Positions 1 through 11,460 of a stretch of 64,000 nucleotides of DNA are shown piece after piece; the stretch's first letter is position 1; each line of letters begins with the position of its first letter. The position numbers and the translations under genes are program-made. Source of the DNA: Paratinospora sagittata (Eukaryota > Streptophyta > Magnoliopsida > Ranunculales > Menispermaceae); NCBI GenBank assembly GCA_035771175.1, contig CM069613.1, positions 1,461,501 through 1,525,500 of the forward strand, in the 5' to 3' direction. The notes beneath the pieces are model-generated. The model made no database searches. It saw only the letters and a list, made by a program, of their open reading frames with translations, and had not been told where the DNA came from.

Positions 1-340
1 TGGTGACCAAAAGGGAGCACAAGGGTTTTGACCCTGGGACTCCTTACTCATCAGCAATGCAAGCCCTTAACTCTAACAGCTTGTTTTGGATTTTCTGTCA
101 ATCACTATGTTCCACTCCAAGTATGTCTTATGACAGCAACATAGATTATATCAAAACAACCTTAATACATATTCCCATTTCCGTCAATGGTACACCAATT
201 AATAAACACATTATTTATTCAAAATAAATGATACACCTCAGGAAAAATTATACCCAGTTAAATAGAGCACTAGTTTCCAAGTTTAGCATTAAGAAGACAG
301 TTCAAATATCAGTAGTAGGAGGAGGCAGATCTTTACTTAC

Positions 341-2002
341 CATCAACTTCAATGCCCTTAGGAACAAAAGGAACAGAACCAGTAGCAACAATTATGTCTT
401 TTGCAGTTATGACATTGTCAGAGAAGCCAACTTTTCCATATTTCACCTTTTGTGGCCCCTGAAATAAACTCATAGATGGGGTAACTGATTCAACATCCAC
501 AATGAATATCGATCTTAGAAAAAAAAAATCATATAAGTCACAAAAAAAACATAAGCTAATAGGTTAGGAGATTATGAAAAAGAAAAAAGAAAAAAAAAAC
601 AAAAACAAAAACAAACCAAACTATTCAATATGTACATATTTGTTTCACAGTGAAAATTGACAAAGCAAGTGAACTTACAAGAATTGTGCCAACACCTGTT
701 AATATGTCCACGCCAAGACCTTTCATTGAATTGGTCAAGTTACCACGAATTTTTGCGGCAAGATTATTTGCATGATCAGCAACCCCTTGACGATCATAAC
801 CAGCAGCAGAAACCTATTATAAGGTGTGTGATAATCAGGACAAGCAATGATGCTAAATAATGCAAGATGCAGCTCAAGCAAGAAATTTCACTGAGCAAGT
901 AAAGAAACACAAAACAACAGATGGGTTTTGTATAGGATTGAACCATCTACAAACAGAGAAAAAATGAGCTGAGCTTCACTGTTCCTTTACCTGTAAACCT
1001 AAAGCCTTCAGGTGATGATCATCTTGAAGCTCACGCATCCGGCCACTCACAGCAAGAAGAGCTTTTGAAGGAACACATCCTCTGTTCACACATGTTCCTC
1101 CCACAACATCTCCCTCAATGATAGCAGTTTTCAAACCCTGTTCAACCATTTAATTCGTCATTTCTTCATTTCACATCCATCTTAAAAGCCCTCAAAAATA
1201 AACAAAAAAAAAAGTACATTAAATTCTTGTCATTGGAACTGCACATAAGTAAGTACCTCATGCCAGTTCTAAATTCAACAACATAGAAGCTAAAACAGTG
1301 TGTGTACACACGGGGAAATGCTAATCTAACTATGAAATAATATGACTACATGTGCAAGTACACCTTCATATTCATTAGATCATTTGTTACATGAATGCAT
1401 AGCTAAAACATCTCATATCCAATGAACATTATTATATTTCTATATATAACTAACCGAAACAAACAAAACAAAGATATAGCCAACATAAACATACACAAAC
1501 ACACACACAGAAATATCCATCTTAAACTTAAAATTTTACATCCAAACAACAAAATACAAAAAAGTCCACTTGAAACTTGAATTATCACTTCACAGTAGCT
1601 CCAATCAAACCAAAAAAAAAGAAAAGAAAAAAAACTCGAATTCGGCAGATCTAATCAGTGCAAAATTGCTAACAACATTTATACCTTCTCAACAGCATGA
1701 AGAGCAGCTCCATGTCCTCCAACACCAGCTCCAATGATAACCAAATCGTAATCAAAACCCTTAGCCGCCGCTCTCCCGTTCCCCGACAACGAAGCTGATA
1801 ACACCTTCAATCCTCTGCTCGACAACGACGTAATTCGATTCGAATCATCATACCGCTTCTTCGACGCAGAGAATCCAAGCGCTTCTCTTCTAAGACCGCA
1901 AAACCGAAGATTTACACTCTTGGAGGCGTTAACAGAGCAGAAATTGATAGCTCGATCGGATCTGGTAATGGCGGGTGAGGAGACAGAGATCGAAGCCTGC
2001 AT
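341..2002 (-). CDS. LPD1: Plastid dihydrolipoyl dehydrogenase (E3), 5' part
   Basis: Flavin disulfide reductase, the E3 subunit of the plastid pyruvate dehydrogenase complex, which reoxidises dihydrolipoamide with FAD and NAD+. Minus-strand exons: 2002-1685, 1137-991, 813-679, 458-341; all junctions are GT-AG and in phase. The first ~65 residues are Ser/Arg-rich, as in a chloroplast transit peptide, and contain [12 protein letters not shown], which I recall from plastid LPDs. The FAD-binding glycine motif [11 protein letters not shown] follows, then the redox-active pair in [13 protein letters not shown] (Cys ~122 and ~127). The last visible exon ends in [16 protein letters not shown] sequence. 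The NAD and dimerisation domains lie beyond the left edge; no further exon is found in 1-340. The ATG at 2002 is the first in frame; upstream in-frame sequence only offers a TTG. Very sure of family, fairly sure of plastid rather than mitochondrial isoform. Confidence 0.95.
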
Positions 2003-2522
2003 TTTGTAGAGGAGATCTCTGAGATTTTGGAGAAGAATGAGAAAAGAAGGTGAGGAAATTAGGGATCGTAGCAAAGGAGATTTTGTATGAGTGTTGTGTT
2101 GTGTTGTGTTTGATGGTGGTGTTTGTTTTCAGTTTTGTTGTGTGAGACTTTGAGAGGTCCGTTGGAGAGGGCGGAGAGAACAAAGTGTGGCAGATAAACT
2201 ACTTGCGCCGAGTCACTGTTTGGCGCTTTCAAACTCCTCCATTGCTCCTCTGTTAATCACGTGACTTGCACGTGTATGCTATAATTTATAAAAAATAATT
2301 ACAGTTAATGCAAGGAGCAACTCATTTTTTATTTAAGTATTAGAGGGTCTTTGTCTAATGACATTATACCGGTCCTCCCAATAATCTATTCTTTTTACTT
2401 GCCAGGTCTACTCATCTCCTCCACATAGTTATCTTTCAGTGGTGATTAAATCTTGTACCAATAAATAATAATAATAATAATTCAAATTTCATTCAAATTT
2501 TTATGAATTCAAAGCAAAGAAT
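2003..2522. other. LPD 5' flank and spacer
   Basis: Upstream of the minus-strand LPD start. The first ~200 bases probably hold the 5' UTR. Two CACGTG cores lie 256-272 bases upstream of the ATG (listed separately). The rest is AT-rich, with a short (AAT)n run near 2466-2480, and shows no coding signal. Confidence 0.6.
2258..2274. promoter_or_regulatory. Paired G-boxes upstream of LPD
   Basis: Two perfect palindromic CACGTG cores at 2258-2263 and 2269-2274, with starts 11 bases apart (one helical turn), about 260 bases upstream of the plastid LPD start codon. G-boxes bind bZIP and bHLH factors, including light-response factors. Function here is inferred from position only. Confidence 0.5.
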
Positions 2523-2918
2523 AAGAGCCTAGAGATCCATGAATAGCCAACGGCATAGTTCAATTCTAAGTTTAACTCATATGGACTTGAGCTTATTCAC
2601 TAATCCCCTTATATAAATGGATCATAGGTAGGCCACATAACATCAGACCTAAGGGAATTCATAATGATTTAACATCATCATTTTCTTCATTTCTTCCAAG
2701 CAAGTGGAGAATTAATGGCTTGGTAATCGCTCTTTCAAAAAAAACAAAAAAAAAAATCACTTGGTAATCAAGCTCAATCCTTGGGGCTGCTTACTGAAAT
2801 TCTAATTTCTTTGATTCATGAGTCTTTTGAGTGTTTGAATGTAATGAAATCCAATGTAAATATTATAGAATGGCCAGAAGCTACAATCATTGCAACATGA
2901 ATTAGGATTCAAACTGAA
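2523..2918. repeat. Left copy of ~400-bp direct repeat flanking a truncated Copia element
   Basis: Begins with aagagcctagagatccatga and ends with ggattcaaactgaa. It is nearly identical to 6047-6449: I counted about five substitutions plus a longer A-run in the right copy. The copy stops exactly where retrotransposon internal sequence begins at 2919. It has no TG...CA ends and no open frame, so it is not an LTR of this element. Confidence 0.85.
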
Positions 2919-5574
2919 CAAGTCTATTCAAATTATGCAGCAGAAACAAATGGTGAAAGGACTGCCAAAATTAAAAGAAGCAGACAAAGTTTGCAAAATA
3001 TGCAATGTGGGAAAGCAGCAACGACAAGAATTTCCAAAGAAAAGCAAGTGGAGAGCATCAAATAAATTGGAATTAATTCATGGAGATCTTTGTGGACCAA
3101 TCACTCCAATCTCCCACAGTGGTAAGAGCTATTTGTTGGTGCTTGTAGATGATTTCTCTCGGAAAACGTAGATTTATTTTCTTGCAGATAAATCAGAAGC
3201 TTTTGAAACATTTAAAACCTTCAAAAACTTTGCTGAAAAAGAAGCAAAAACAGCCATATGTGTATTCAGAACTGACAGAGGAGGAGAATTCACATCAAAT
3301 GAATTCAACAAATTCTGCAAAGATAATGGCATAAGACGACAACTAACAGCAGCTTACACTCCACAGCAAAATGGAGTCGCAGAAAGAATGAATCGGGCCA
3401 TCATAAACATGGTACGATGTCTGTTGTCTGAGAAGGAAATGCCAAAATCATTGTGGCCAGAAGCAGCTAGATGGACAGCTCATGTTTTGAATCGCAGTTA
3501 CACAAAGGCAATCAAGGACATGGTACCTGAGGAGAGGTGGACAGGAGTAAAACCAAATGTAGAATACTTCAGAGTATTCGGTTCGATTGCACATGTGCAC
3601 GTCCCTGAACAAAAGAGAACTAAGCTTGATGATCGAAGTCACAAATGCATCTTGCTTGGAGTTAGTGACGAATCTAAGGCCTATCGTTTGTATGATCCGG
3701 TGACGAAGAAAATAATCATAAGCAGAGATGTCATATTCGAAGAAGGTGGAAAATGGGATTGGAACATGAGTACAACAGAGGCAGAGCAGAATGTGTTGGC
3801 TTGGGGAGACAATGATGATATAGCCACAGAAGAGCCTGAAGGAGAAGAGACTGATAGAGAACCTAATGAAGTAGAAGACAACAATTTAGAAGCAATTCCA
3901 GAAGTTGAGGAATCTTCAACAGAATTTCCACAACAGACAAGAAGAAGAAGAGAGCCTGTTTGGATGCGCGACTACGAAAGTGGTGAACGCTTGTCTGAAG
4001 AAGAAGAATCAGACGAAAGCTTAGCCTTTCACATCTCCAACAATGATCCAATAAACTTTCACGAAGCGGTGAAGGAAAAAAAGTGGCAGGAGGCCATGAA
4101 GCTTGAAATTCAAGCTATTGAGAGAAATCAGACCTGGGAGCTTGTGCCATTGCCACATCGAGCAAAGAAAATTGGTGTCAAATGGGTTTTTAAAACGAAA
4201 TTAAATGAAGAAGGCAAAGTAGACAAATGTAAAGCTAGACTCGCCGCCAAGGGATATTCACAAAAAGCAGGAGTAGACTACAATGAAGTGTATGCGCCAG
4301 TAGCACGATGGGATACAATCAGAATTCTGTTGGCATTAGCAGCTCAACGTGGATGGTGCATCTATCAACTTGACGTTAAGAGTGTTTTCTTGTACGGTGA
4401 ATTGAATGAGGAGGTTTACGTTGATCAGCCGGAAGGGTTTGTCAAAAGGGGAGAAGAAAACAAGGTGTATCGGCTGAAGAAGGCTCTCTACGGCTTAAAG
4501 CAAGCTCCAAGGGCCTGGTTTAGCAGAATCGAGAGTTATTTCAAGAAGGAAGGATTTGAGAAAAGCAATTACAATCACACCTTGTTTTTGAAGAACAATG
4601 GAGATAAATTGTTGCTAGTAAGCCTTTATGTTGATGATTTGATTTACACAGGAGATGATGAGCATATGTGCACAAATTTTAAGTCGTCAATGCAGAAGGA
4701 GTTTGAGATGACAGACTTGGGAAAAATGAAGTTCTTCATTGGAGTTGAAGTCTATCAAAACAAAGGAGGAATTCATCTGTGTCAAAAGAAGTATGCCAAG
4801 GAAGTCTTGGAGAGGTTTAATATGTGGAATTGCAATGCTGTAAAGAATCCAATAGTTCCTGGCACTGTCTTGTCAAAGTTAGGCAGCAAAAATGGTGATA
4901 CAACACTGTACAAACAGCTGGTAGGATGCTTAATGTACCTAACGGTAACTCGTCCTGATTTAATGTTTGTGGTATGTTTGATTTCTCGTTTTATGGCTGA
5001 TCCTAAAGAAGAACATATGATGATTGCTAAGAGGGTACTGAGATATTTAAAAGGAACATTGGATTTTGGAGTCTATTACAAAAGGAGCACAGATGTAAAT
5101 CTGCTGGGATACACATACAGTGACTATGCGCGAGATATAGACGATAGAAAAAGCACTTCAGGCTATGCTTTTCTTCTAAGTGAAGCAGCAATATGTTGCA
5201 GTTCAAGGAAGCAAGGAATTGTCACTCTATCATCCACAGAAGCTGAATATGTGGCTGCCACTGCCTGTGCATGTCATGGAGTTTGGCTTAAAGGAATTCT
5301 GAAGGAGTTGGGCGTCAAAAACTATGAGTGCATCAATATTATGTGTGATAATAGTTCAGCAATTAAGTTGTCAAAGAACCCAGTTATGCATCGAAGGACA
5401 AAACATATTGATGTTAGATACCATTATTTGCGCAATCTGTCAACTGATGGGGCTGTGAGGTTAGTTTTTTGTGGAACTAAAGATCAAGTGGCAGACATAA
5501 TGACTAAACCAATTAAGTTGGACCAATTTGTGCAACTCAGAAGCTTGCTTGGTGTTCGACGACTTGAGGAGTAA
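2919..5574 (+). pseudogene. Copia pol remnant: integrase, reverse transcriptase, RNase H
   Basis: One reading frame runs from 2919 to 5574 apart from a single TAG at 3169-3171, inside the integrase core at a position where related elements have Trp (TGG). Integrase: the CKIC half of the zinc finger, then the catalytic triad Asp 3085-3087, Asp 3274-3276 and Glu 3382-3384, with 35 residues between the last two (D,D35E). Reverse transcriptase carries YVDD at 4627-4638. RNase H follows, with DDRKSTSGYAF, SSTEAEYVAA and a RRTKHIDVRYH motif. The frame is otherwise intact, so the loss looks recent, but gag and protease are missing. A shorter uninterrupted ORF starts at 3388. Confidence 0.93.
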
Positions 5575-5616
5575 ACTGATGTTGATTCAGCATATTTCAG
5601 TTTACGGGGAGGAATT

Positions 5617-5820
5617 TGTTGGAGCTATTGACTTGGTCTGCAACGTGATGGCTAAATAATAGGTAGGAATTGTTGTTTAAACTGTCAAGGAAGCTAGTTG
5701 TAGAAGTTGATTTGTTCAATTCTGTTTAGATGTGTCTTCCTTGTATTTCAATTTTTCTGTTTGTAAGGCTTTATAAAAGCCTCAGTTATCTTTCTATTTG
5801 AATAATATTTTTCATTATCA
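5617..5820 (+). repeat. 3' LTR of the truncated Copia element
   Basis: Starts with TGTTGGAG right after the polypurine tract and ends ...TTATCA, so it has TG...CA ends and is 204 bp. It contains a TATA-like ttataaaagc near 5771. No matching 5' LTR is found in the window. Confidence 0.75.
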
Positions 5821-6046
5821 GTTTCCTTTAGGACTCATGTATTTGGGTCCCTTTAATCATACTAAAGTCATGTGTATTGGTAGCTCTAAGATGATCTAAT
5901 ATGCTTAAAAGTACATGTACACTAGCTAAGTCTACGTCTGAGTCCCTATAATCACAATTGAAGAAATAATGCAATTAGGCTAATTTTGATTCCTTTTTCT
6001 TTGGTTCTACTAAAACATCGATCAAATATCTTAAAGGGTCTAGAAC
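5821..6046. other. Unassigned segment between 3' LTR and right direct repeat
   Basis: 226 bases without an open frame or recognised repeat. It sits inside the duplicated flanks, so it probably arrived together with the Copia remnant, as former flanking DNA of the donor locus. That origin is inference. Confidence 0.4.
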
Positions 6047-6449
6047 AAGAGCCTAGAGATCCATGAATAGCCAACGGCATAGTTCAATTCTAAGTTTGAC
6101 TCATATGGACTTGAGCTTATTCACTAATCCCCTTATATAAATGGATCATAGGTAGGCCACATAACATCAGACCTAAGGGAATTCATAATGATTTAACATC
6201 ATGATTTTCTTTATTTCTTCCAAGCAAGTGGAGAATTAATGGCTTGGTAATCGCTCTTTCAAAAAAAAAAAAAAAAAAAAAAAAAATTCACTTGGTAATC
6301 AAGCTCAATCCTTGGGGCTGCTTACTGAAATTCTAATTTCTTTGATTCATGAGTCTTTTGAGTGTTTGAATGTAATGAAATTCAATGTAAATATTATAGA
6401 ATGGCCAGAAGCTACAATCACTGCAACATGAATTAGGATTCAAACTGAA
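6047..6449. repeat. Right copy of ~400-bp direct repeat
   Basis: Near-identical partner of 2523-2918; the length difference is mainly a ~26-base A-run at 6261-6286. After 6449 the sequence continues into the exon-like block at 6509, which suggests this copy adjoins the original host sequence. Confidence 0.85.
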
Positions 6450-6508
6450 TCATCTCAACATTTTTTATGTTTTGAAGTAATATAATTTGAAATGTAATTT
6501 ATTTTCAG

Positions 6509-6620
6509 GCACTTTATTGTTTTACTTGGCAATTTTAGCTTCAACGACTCTATCAGAGAGTGGGCTAGCTTATGATGATCAATACACATTAGCTATCAAA
6601 CTCTGCAACTCATTTTGCAA
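6509..6620 (+). pseudogene. Isolated exon-like block of unknown origin
   Basis: 112 bases between a good acceptor (attttcag) and a good donor (gtaagt). One frame is open throughout and would encode about 36 residues, ending ...DDQYTLAIKLCNSFCK. I do not recognise the protein and no partner exon is visible on either side. It may be one orphan exon of a gene disrupted when the Copia-containing segment and its flanking repeat formed, or a chance combination. Confidence 0.3.
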
Positions 6621-6763
6621 GTAAGTTATACCTTTCTATATCATAGAATTCACAATAAACCATTGAAACAAACAAAAAGGAAGAAGAAAACTCAGAATCA
6701 TTCATGACCCTTTACACACAAGATAAGAATACAACTACTCATTTATATTATTCTATACAGTAT

Positions 6764-7590
6764 TCAATGCTTTGGACGCTTGACAATTAAAACAGGGCAA
6801 TTGGCATTCTTGGAGCAGTAGTCACTCACACTTCCCAGAAGAGTCCTGCAATCCCCAGCAACAATCCAATCAATACTTAAAGCTCTTATCTTTTTCAATT
6901 TCACTAAAGTGTCTACATTATGTTCAATTTATATATGTACAACATAACTCACCTCTTAAAGAAACCATATCCATGGCTTCCCATAACTAGCAAATGAGCC
7001 CCAACCTTCTCCACTGCTTCACATATCACATCTCTTGCATCTCCACGTCCCACTTTCTTCTCCAACTTCACCACCTGCAATTAATTCCCAAAACATTACT
7101 AACAATTCAACAATCTAAAATACATCAAGCCACAAAAAGGGTATCATCAAAATTGAAAAGGGTGTCTTGAAAACACACATCTGAGTAGTTTCTGCAGATG
7201 TTTTCAGCCTTTCCCATAACTGAATCAGCCAAATCTCTACCGTACTTCTCCATTGCTGCAATCACATTCCCACTAAACACATACCCTGAAACACCCACAA
7301 AAAAAAAAAAAACAAAAAAAAACAATTGAATTAAACACTACAAATCACAAATATAAACACAGCAAAAAAAGATGAAAATTAGAGATCATATGTGTGATCT
7401 CACCTGTGCCATCTAATGGGGAGAATACGGGAGGAGGGGGCTTGGAGTAGATGAGAACAAGGGTGTTTTGGGTGTTTGAAAAAATGAAGTTTTCAAGAAA
7501 CCATGATAGAGCATACATGCTTTCTTCACTCTCATCAACTGCTACAACCACTGTCTTCTTGTGCTCTTTCTTCTCCACCTGGGCAGCCAT
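6764..7590 (-). CDS. Universal stress protein A-like protein (copy 1)
   Basis: Small soluble nucleotide-binding protein of the UspA family, 165 residues. Exons (minus): 7590-7404, 7285-7179, 7074-6953, 6845-6764, all GT-AG and in phase. The Rossmann-like start TVVVAVDESEESMYALSW holds the conserved Asp after the first strand. The ATP-binding motif G-x2-G-x9-G-S is visible as MGSHGYGFFKRTLLGSVSDY in the last two exons. The start is the ATG at 7590; upstream in-frame sequence lacks another ATG. It forms a tandem pair with the gene at 9285-10040. Substrates and partners of plant USPs are mostly unknown, so no pathway can be given. Confidence 0.93.
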
Positions 7591-9284
7591 TAAAACCAAA
7601 CAGAGCAAAACAAAATAAGATGATCTTTGGAAATTCTTCAATGGTTTTGTGATACGTGGAGGGTTGATTTAACTGGTGTTTTATACAGAGGAATTGGTGG
7701 TTTTGTGTTGAATTGTGTTTTCTCTTAATTCTGTGGTTTTGGCTGTAAATTGAAACCAGCAAAGAGGAAAACAGGGGCGATTGGCTGCTGATGCTGGTGA
7801 TGTTGTAGTAGTATCGCAGTTTCAATCGAGTAATCCCGGGAGCTGAATACTGGGCCTAGTAATGTTTGTCCTTTGAAGTCCACCTGGATTTTTAAATGGT
7901 TCAAACAATTACTGCATCTCACTAAAAGTTAATTTTACATCTAATGTAAGCAGACATCTATAATTAATTATGTATTTTTCTCATACTTGAGTTTATAATG
8001 ATATATAAAATATCTAGTCGAGGAGCTCCTTTTCATCATAGAGGTGGTGGGGTTCATCTTTTATTAGTACTATCTAGCAAGAACTGAATATCTTCTCCAC
8101 CATGTCTTTAAGATTGGTTAACCTAGATCTTTCTGTCTTATCAGCTGTGCTGGGCATAAAACTCCAAGGTTATCGTTCTCACTTGGCACCAGGCACTATA
8201 GTCGAGCTTGTACATGTATAACTCTTATTGGGTCATAATAGACGAGCTGCTGGGGGCCTCCTAAGTTGCCGATTACAAGCTTAAAACCTTAGCTAATGTG
8301 ATATCGGTTTAAGACCTTAGCTAATCTCTTTATACTAAGGTATGGGGTGTTTATACTGTAGGATCCATAAACAAATTATACTTTATTATATGTTGGGAAT
8401 GATTTTCCTTACACCCTAAACCCTACCCATTGTTGCCAATTGTGTATGGAACATGTCAATACTATTAACCTGACATCTTCCTTGCTCACCAGAGAGTCAT
8501 ATTTCATCATACACCGCGAGCTTGGTTTTGTGCTTGGTGAGACTCTTTAAGTGCCAAGTTGTTAGCTTGGCACTTGAATAATTTAATGTTTGTTCGTGTA
8601 TGATTAGATCACTCTTAATCACAGTAGATGCGATTTAACAATTCCAATCGCCTTCTCAAATTCGAAATTTGTCTTTCATCATCTTAACAAACTAACACAT
8701 TCGATCACACGATTGATATATCATCCAATGCATCTAGACTGTCTAACCATTTAACTTAAACCGTCTAAGTCTATTGTTGTTAAGTAAAAATTTAAAAAAT
8801 AATATTTTATTATTTTTTAAAAACAATATATTTTTTTATAAATTTTAAAAAATTATTTTTAAATTTCAATCACCTAAACAAATTTTTCAATGTTTATATG
8901 TTTCTAAAATTTTAAATACAAAAAAATTATATTTAAATCATAAACCAAACACAACCTCATACTTATAAATAAAACTATTTTATTTCAATTTATCACTAAT
9001 ATGAAAATGTGTTGACGGGTTAATTATATATTATACATTCTTAACTTTGATCCTCACCAAAATCTATCGCGAGTCTCATTAAGTTAAGCTCAAGGTCAAT
9101 AGAATTAAGTGTAATGCTATATTAATACTTAATATGTACATTTAAAATATATATCATCCTTATACACCATCAAATCACTTCGACGTCACTTTAACATTTT
9201 TCTAAAATAACATAAATTTACAAATACGCCACTCAAAACATCCAAATATTACATAAAAGCCACTCCCTTAGCATGTTTCACTTT
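7591..9284. other. Spacer between the two USP genes
   Basis: Holds the upstream region of copy 1 and the downstream region of copy 2. No coding signal. 8760-9200 is strongly AT-rich. A perfect 10-bp hairpin lies at 8549-8575 and a short repeated phrase (accttagctaat) at about 8287 and 8313. Confidence 0.6.
8549..8575. repeat. Perfect 10-bp inverted repeat, 7-base loop
   Basis: aagtgccaag, loop ttgttag, then cttggcactt. It is not followed by a T-run and lies far from either gene end, so I do not call it a terminator. It may be the remnant of a small transposon. Confidence 0.5.
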
Positions 9285-10040
9285 TCAGATACTCTTTGGC
9301 TTCTTCACAATCAAAACAGGGCACTTCGCCTTTTGTGAACAGTAATTACTCACGCTCCCAACAAAAGCCCTGCAAGATTACCAAAATCCCAAGTCAGTCC
9401 AACATTTCAAATGCTGAAATTACCTAATTCTCCTTACACTGATCAGATGGTACACACACCTCTTTATCAAACCATAGCCATGCGTTCCCATCACCAACAC
9501 GTCAACGCCAAGATTCTCAACCGTCTCGCAAATCACATCTCTCGGATCTCCCGTCTCCACTCGTACCTCCACCTTAACCTACACAATCATCTCTCCATAA
9601 AATATATATTACAAAAACCCCAAAATGACAATTTTACCCCTCATAAAAACGCATAATGACATACGTACGTTCTGCAACTCCCGGCAAAGCCGCTTCGCCT
9701 TCTCCATCACGCACTCGGCCACATCGTTGCTGTACTTCTCCAAGTTCACGATATCAGAAGAAAACAAATACCCTGAAAAGAGACATCATAATTACGAAAT
9801 CGCCACCGAATGTTTTTGTTCCAGAAAAGCCCTTCACACAAATGCAATAATACCTGTTCCGTCGAGAGCAGTGAAGACGGCGCGAGGCTGCTTCGCGTAA
9901 ACAAGGACGAGGGTATCTTTGGTGTTTTCGGAAATTACGTTCTTCACCGCCCACGACAACGCGTACATGCTCTCCTCACCCTCGTCAACGGCGACGAGGA
10001 TCTTCCGTTCTTTCGCCGCTTCCACCAACGTTTCACCCAT
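9285..10040 (-). CDS. Universal stress protein A-like protein (copy 2)
   Basis: Paralogue of the gene at 6764-7590, 164 residues. Exons (minus): 10040-9854, 9772-9669, 9578-9460, 9369-9285. Exon 1 is 187 bases in both genes and intron phases agree at every junction, so they arose by tandem duplication. Start of domain: KILVAVDEGEESMYALSW. ATP-binding motif: MGTHGYGLIKRAFVGSVSNY. It is more GC-rich and more diverged in the middle exons than copy 1. The ATG at 10040 is used because the in-frame codon upstream at 10058 is GTG. Probably cytosolic: no signal peptide or membrane segment is seen. Confidence 0.93.
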
Positions 10041-11228
10041 CGGAAAACCAGAAACCACTCAACCACGAAGCTTCGACAAAACCCGCTTTTTCCCTAGCCG
10101 GAAAACCAGTTACCGCTATCTTCGCTTCAGCTGTGATCGAGACTGAAAAAATAGAGTTCAAGATCTAATAAATCTATGGTAGGAAATGATTCGGTACTTG
10201 TAAACGTAGGTGCGGAGCAAGGATCAACAGCAGAGATCTAACGGTTGAGATTGGTTTTTCACGGGCGTTCAGATGTATTGGATAATTTACTCTTAGATTT
10301 CTCATATTGGCGTGTAATGGCGGCTTTTCCCGTGGGAGCCCCAAGGGTTATCTTGTTCTGGACGTCTTATTCTTCGCCCTCGATAGTCTCCAAAATATTA
10401 CGACTTTACCTTATGATGTGGATAATCTATAATAGGTTATCTTTGTAATTTGACAGGAAAAATGGGTACATCAAACATTTAATGATTGTATCATATAAAA
10501 ATTTGAAGGGGTGATATGGTGAGAATATCTTATATTTAAATAAAAATATGGAATGATTTGGAAGAGGGGGCAAAGCTAGGAACCATTATGTATTATTTAA
10601 ACAAGATTTTAATTTAAAATGGAAAAGGGTGGATGCAAAAGTAGTACTATTTATGGTTGAATTTAAAATTTTGAATTAAAGTTCAAATTATGGTTTAGCA
10701 AGGAATTTAATATATATATTTTAATTTTTAAAAGGCATTGGCTATCTTAATTATCTCTTTTATTCTAGTTTATCAAAACTTTTATACACCCATAGCAATT
10801 ATATCTTTTTAATCAATTAACTCTTCTTTAATATACATATATATATATAATTTAGGCTCCTCTTAATATGTTTGTTTTAATTATATTCATGAGTTACACA
10901 TAATTTCTATTATTTATTAATTAATTTTTAACTAAATTTTATTAGTATTATTATTTTATTATTCCTTTTTTTTATTGTCAAAGATAAAATTTTATTCCAT
11001 AAAAAAAATTCTTTGAAAAAACAACCTGCCTACAAATAGAGATCATTTTTTGAATGGACGCACAACATCAATTAAGATACCAAAAACATCTCTGTGACAT
11101 TCATAGTATCAAAGACCAATAATGAACTTAAGAGCTTAACAATGTTGGTTAATACCAACAACAAGAGGGTGATGTCCTTCCAATAAAATAAAAACAAATT
11201 TGTTTTTTTTTTTTTAAGTCATTTCATT
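10041..11228. other. USP copy 2 upstream region and AT-rich spacer
   Basis: The first ~200 bases likely contain the 5' UTR and core promoter of the USP gene. The remainder is AT-rich with no recognisable gene. Confidence 0.55.
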
Positions 11229-11460
11229 CTATAGAAGTAAAAGAGGACTAGCCTTCTCAATTACAATATCAACAATGCAAAGAGAAAATTTCTCTAACCA
11301 TATATGGGATAAGAAAACAAAAAAACTGCATCTGCTCAATCCGTGAGCAGCTTGATTACATGACCTTAAAACTGACTTAAAGGAAAGGTTTGGGATATCA
11401 AACCATATTTGTTTGCAGTCAACAATAAGTTTACTTACTTTATTAGTATCATAGGAAAAT
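11229..11460 (-). pseudogene. LINE-type RNase H (RVT_3-like) remnant
   Basis: The minus frame reads ...VDCKQIWFDIPNLSFKSVLR, then SCNQAAHGLSRCS and later IVDIVIE. The pattern DCK...(F/V)xxRxxNxxAHxLSR is typical of the RNase H-like tail of plant non-LTR retrotransposon polyproteins. Only this C-terminal fragment is found, with no reverse transcriptase nearby, so it is a decayed insertion. Confidence 0.65.

Larger units (their letters stand above)
2919..5820 (+). mobile_element. 5'-truncated Ty1/copia retrotransposon with 3' LTR
   Basis: Internal sequence starts abruptly inside the region before integrase; the 5' LTR, primer-binding site, gag and protease are absent. Integrase, reverse transcriptase and RNase H follow in that order, which is the Copia order. 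A polypurine tract (ggggagga, 5606-5613) is followed by an LTR at 5617-5820. With no 5' LTR it cannot transpose by itself. Boundaries: the left is the join to the direct repeat; the right is the CA at 5819-5820. Confidence 0.9.

Noticed and set aside
1..240. A further LPD exon at the left edge
   Set aside because: Searched for the expected VITSDHALKLES-type sequence on the minus strand and did not find it; this is intron.
2523..6449. Reading the ~400-bp flanking repeats as LTRs of the Copia element
   Set aside because: They lack TG...CA ends, and a true 3' LTR with polypurine tract is present separately at 5617-5820.
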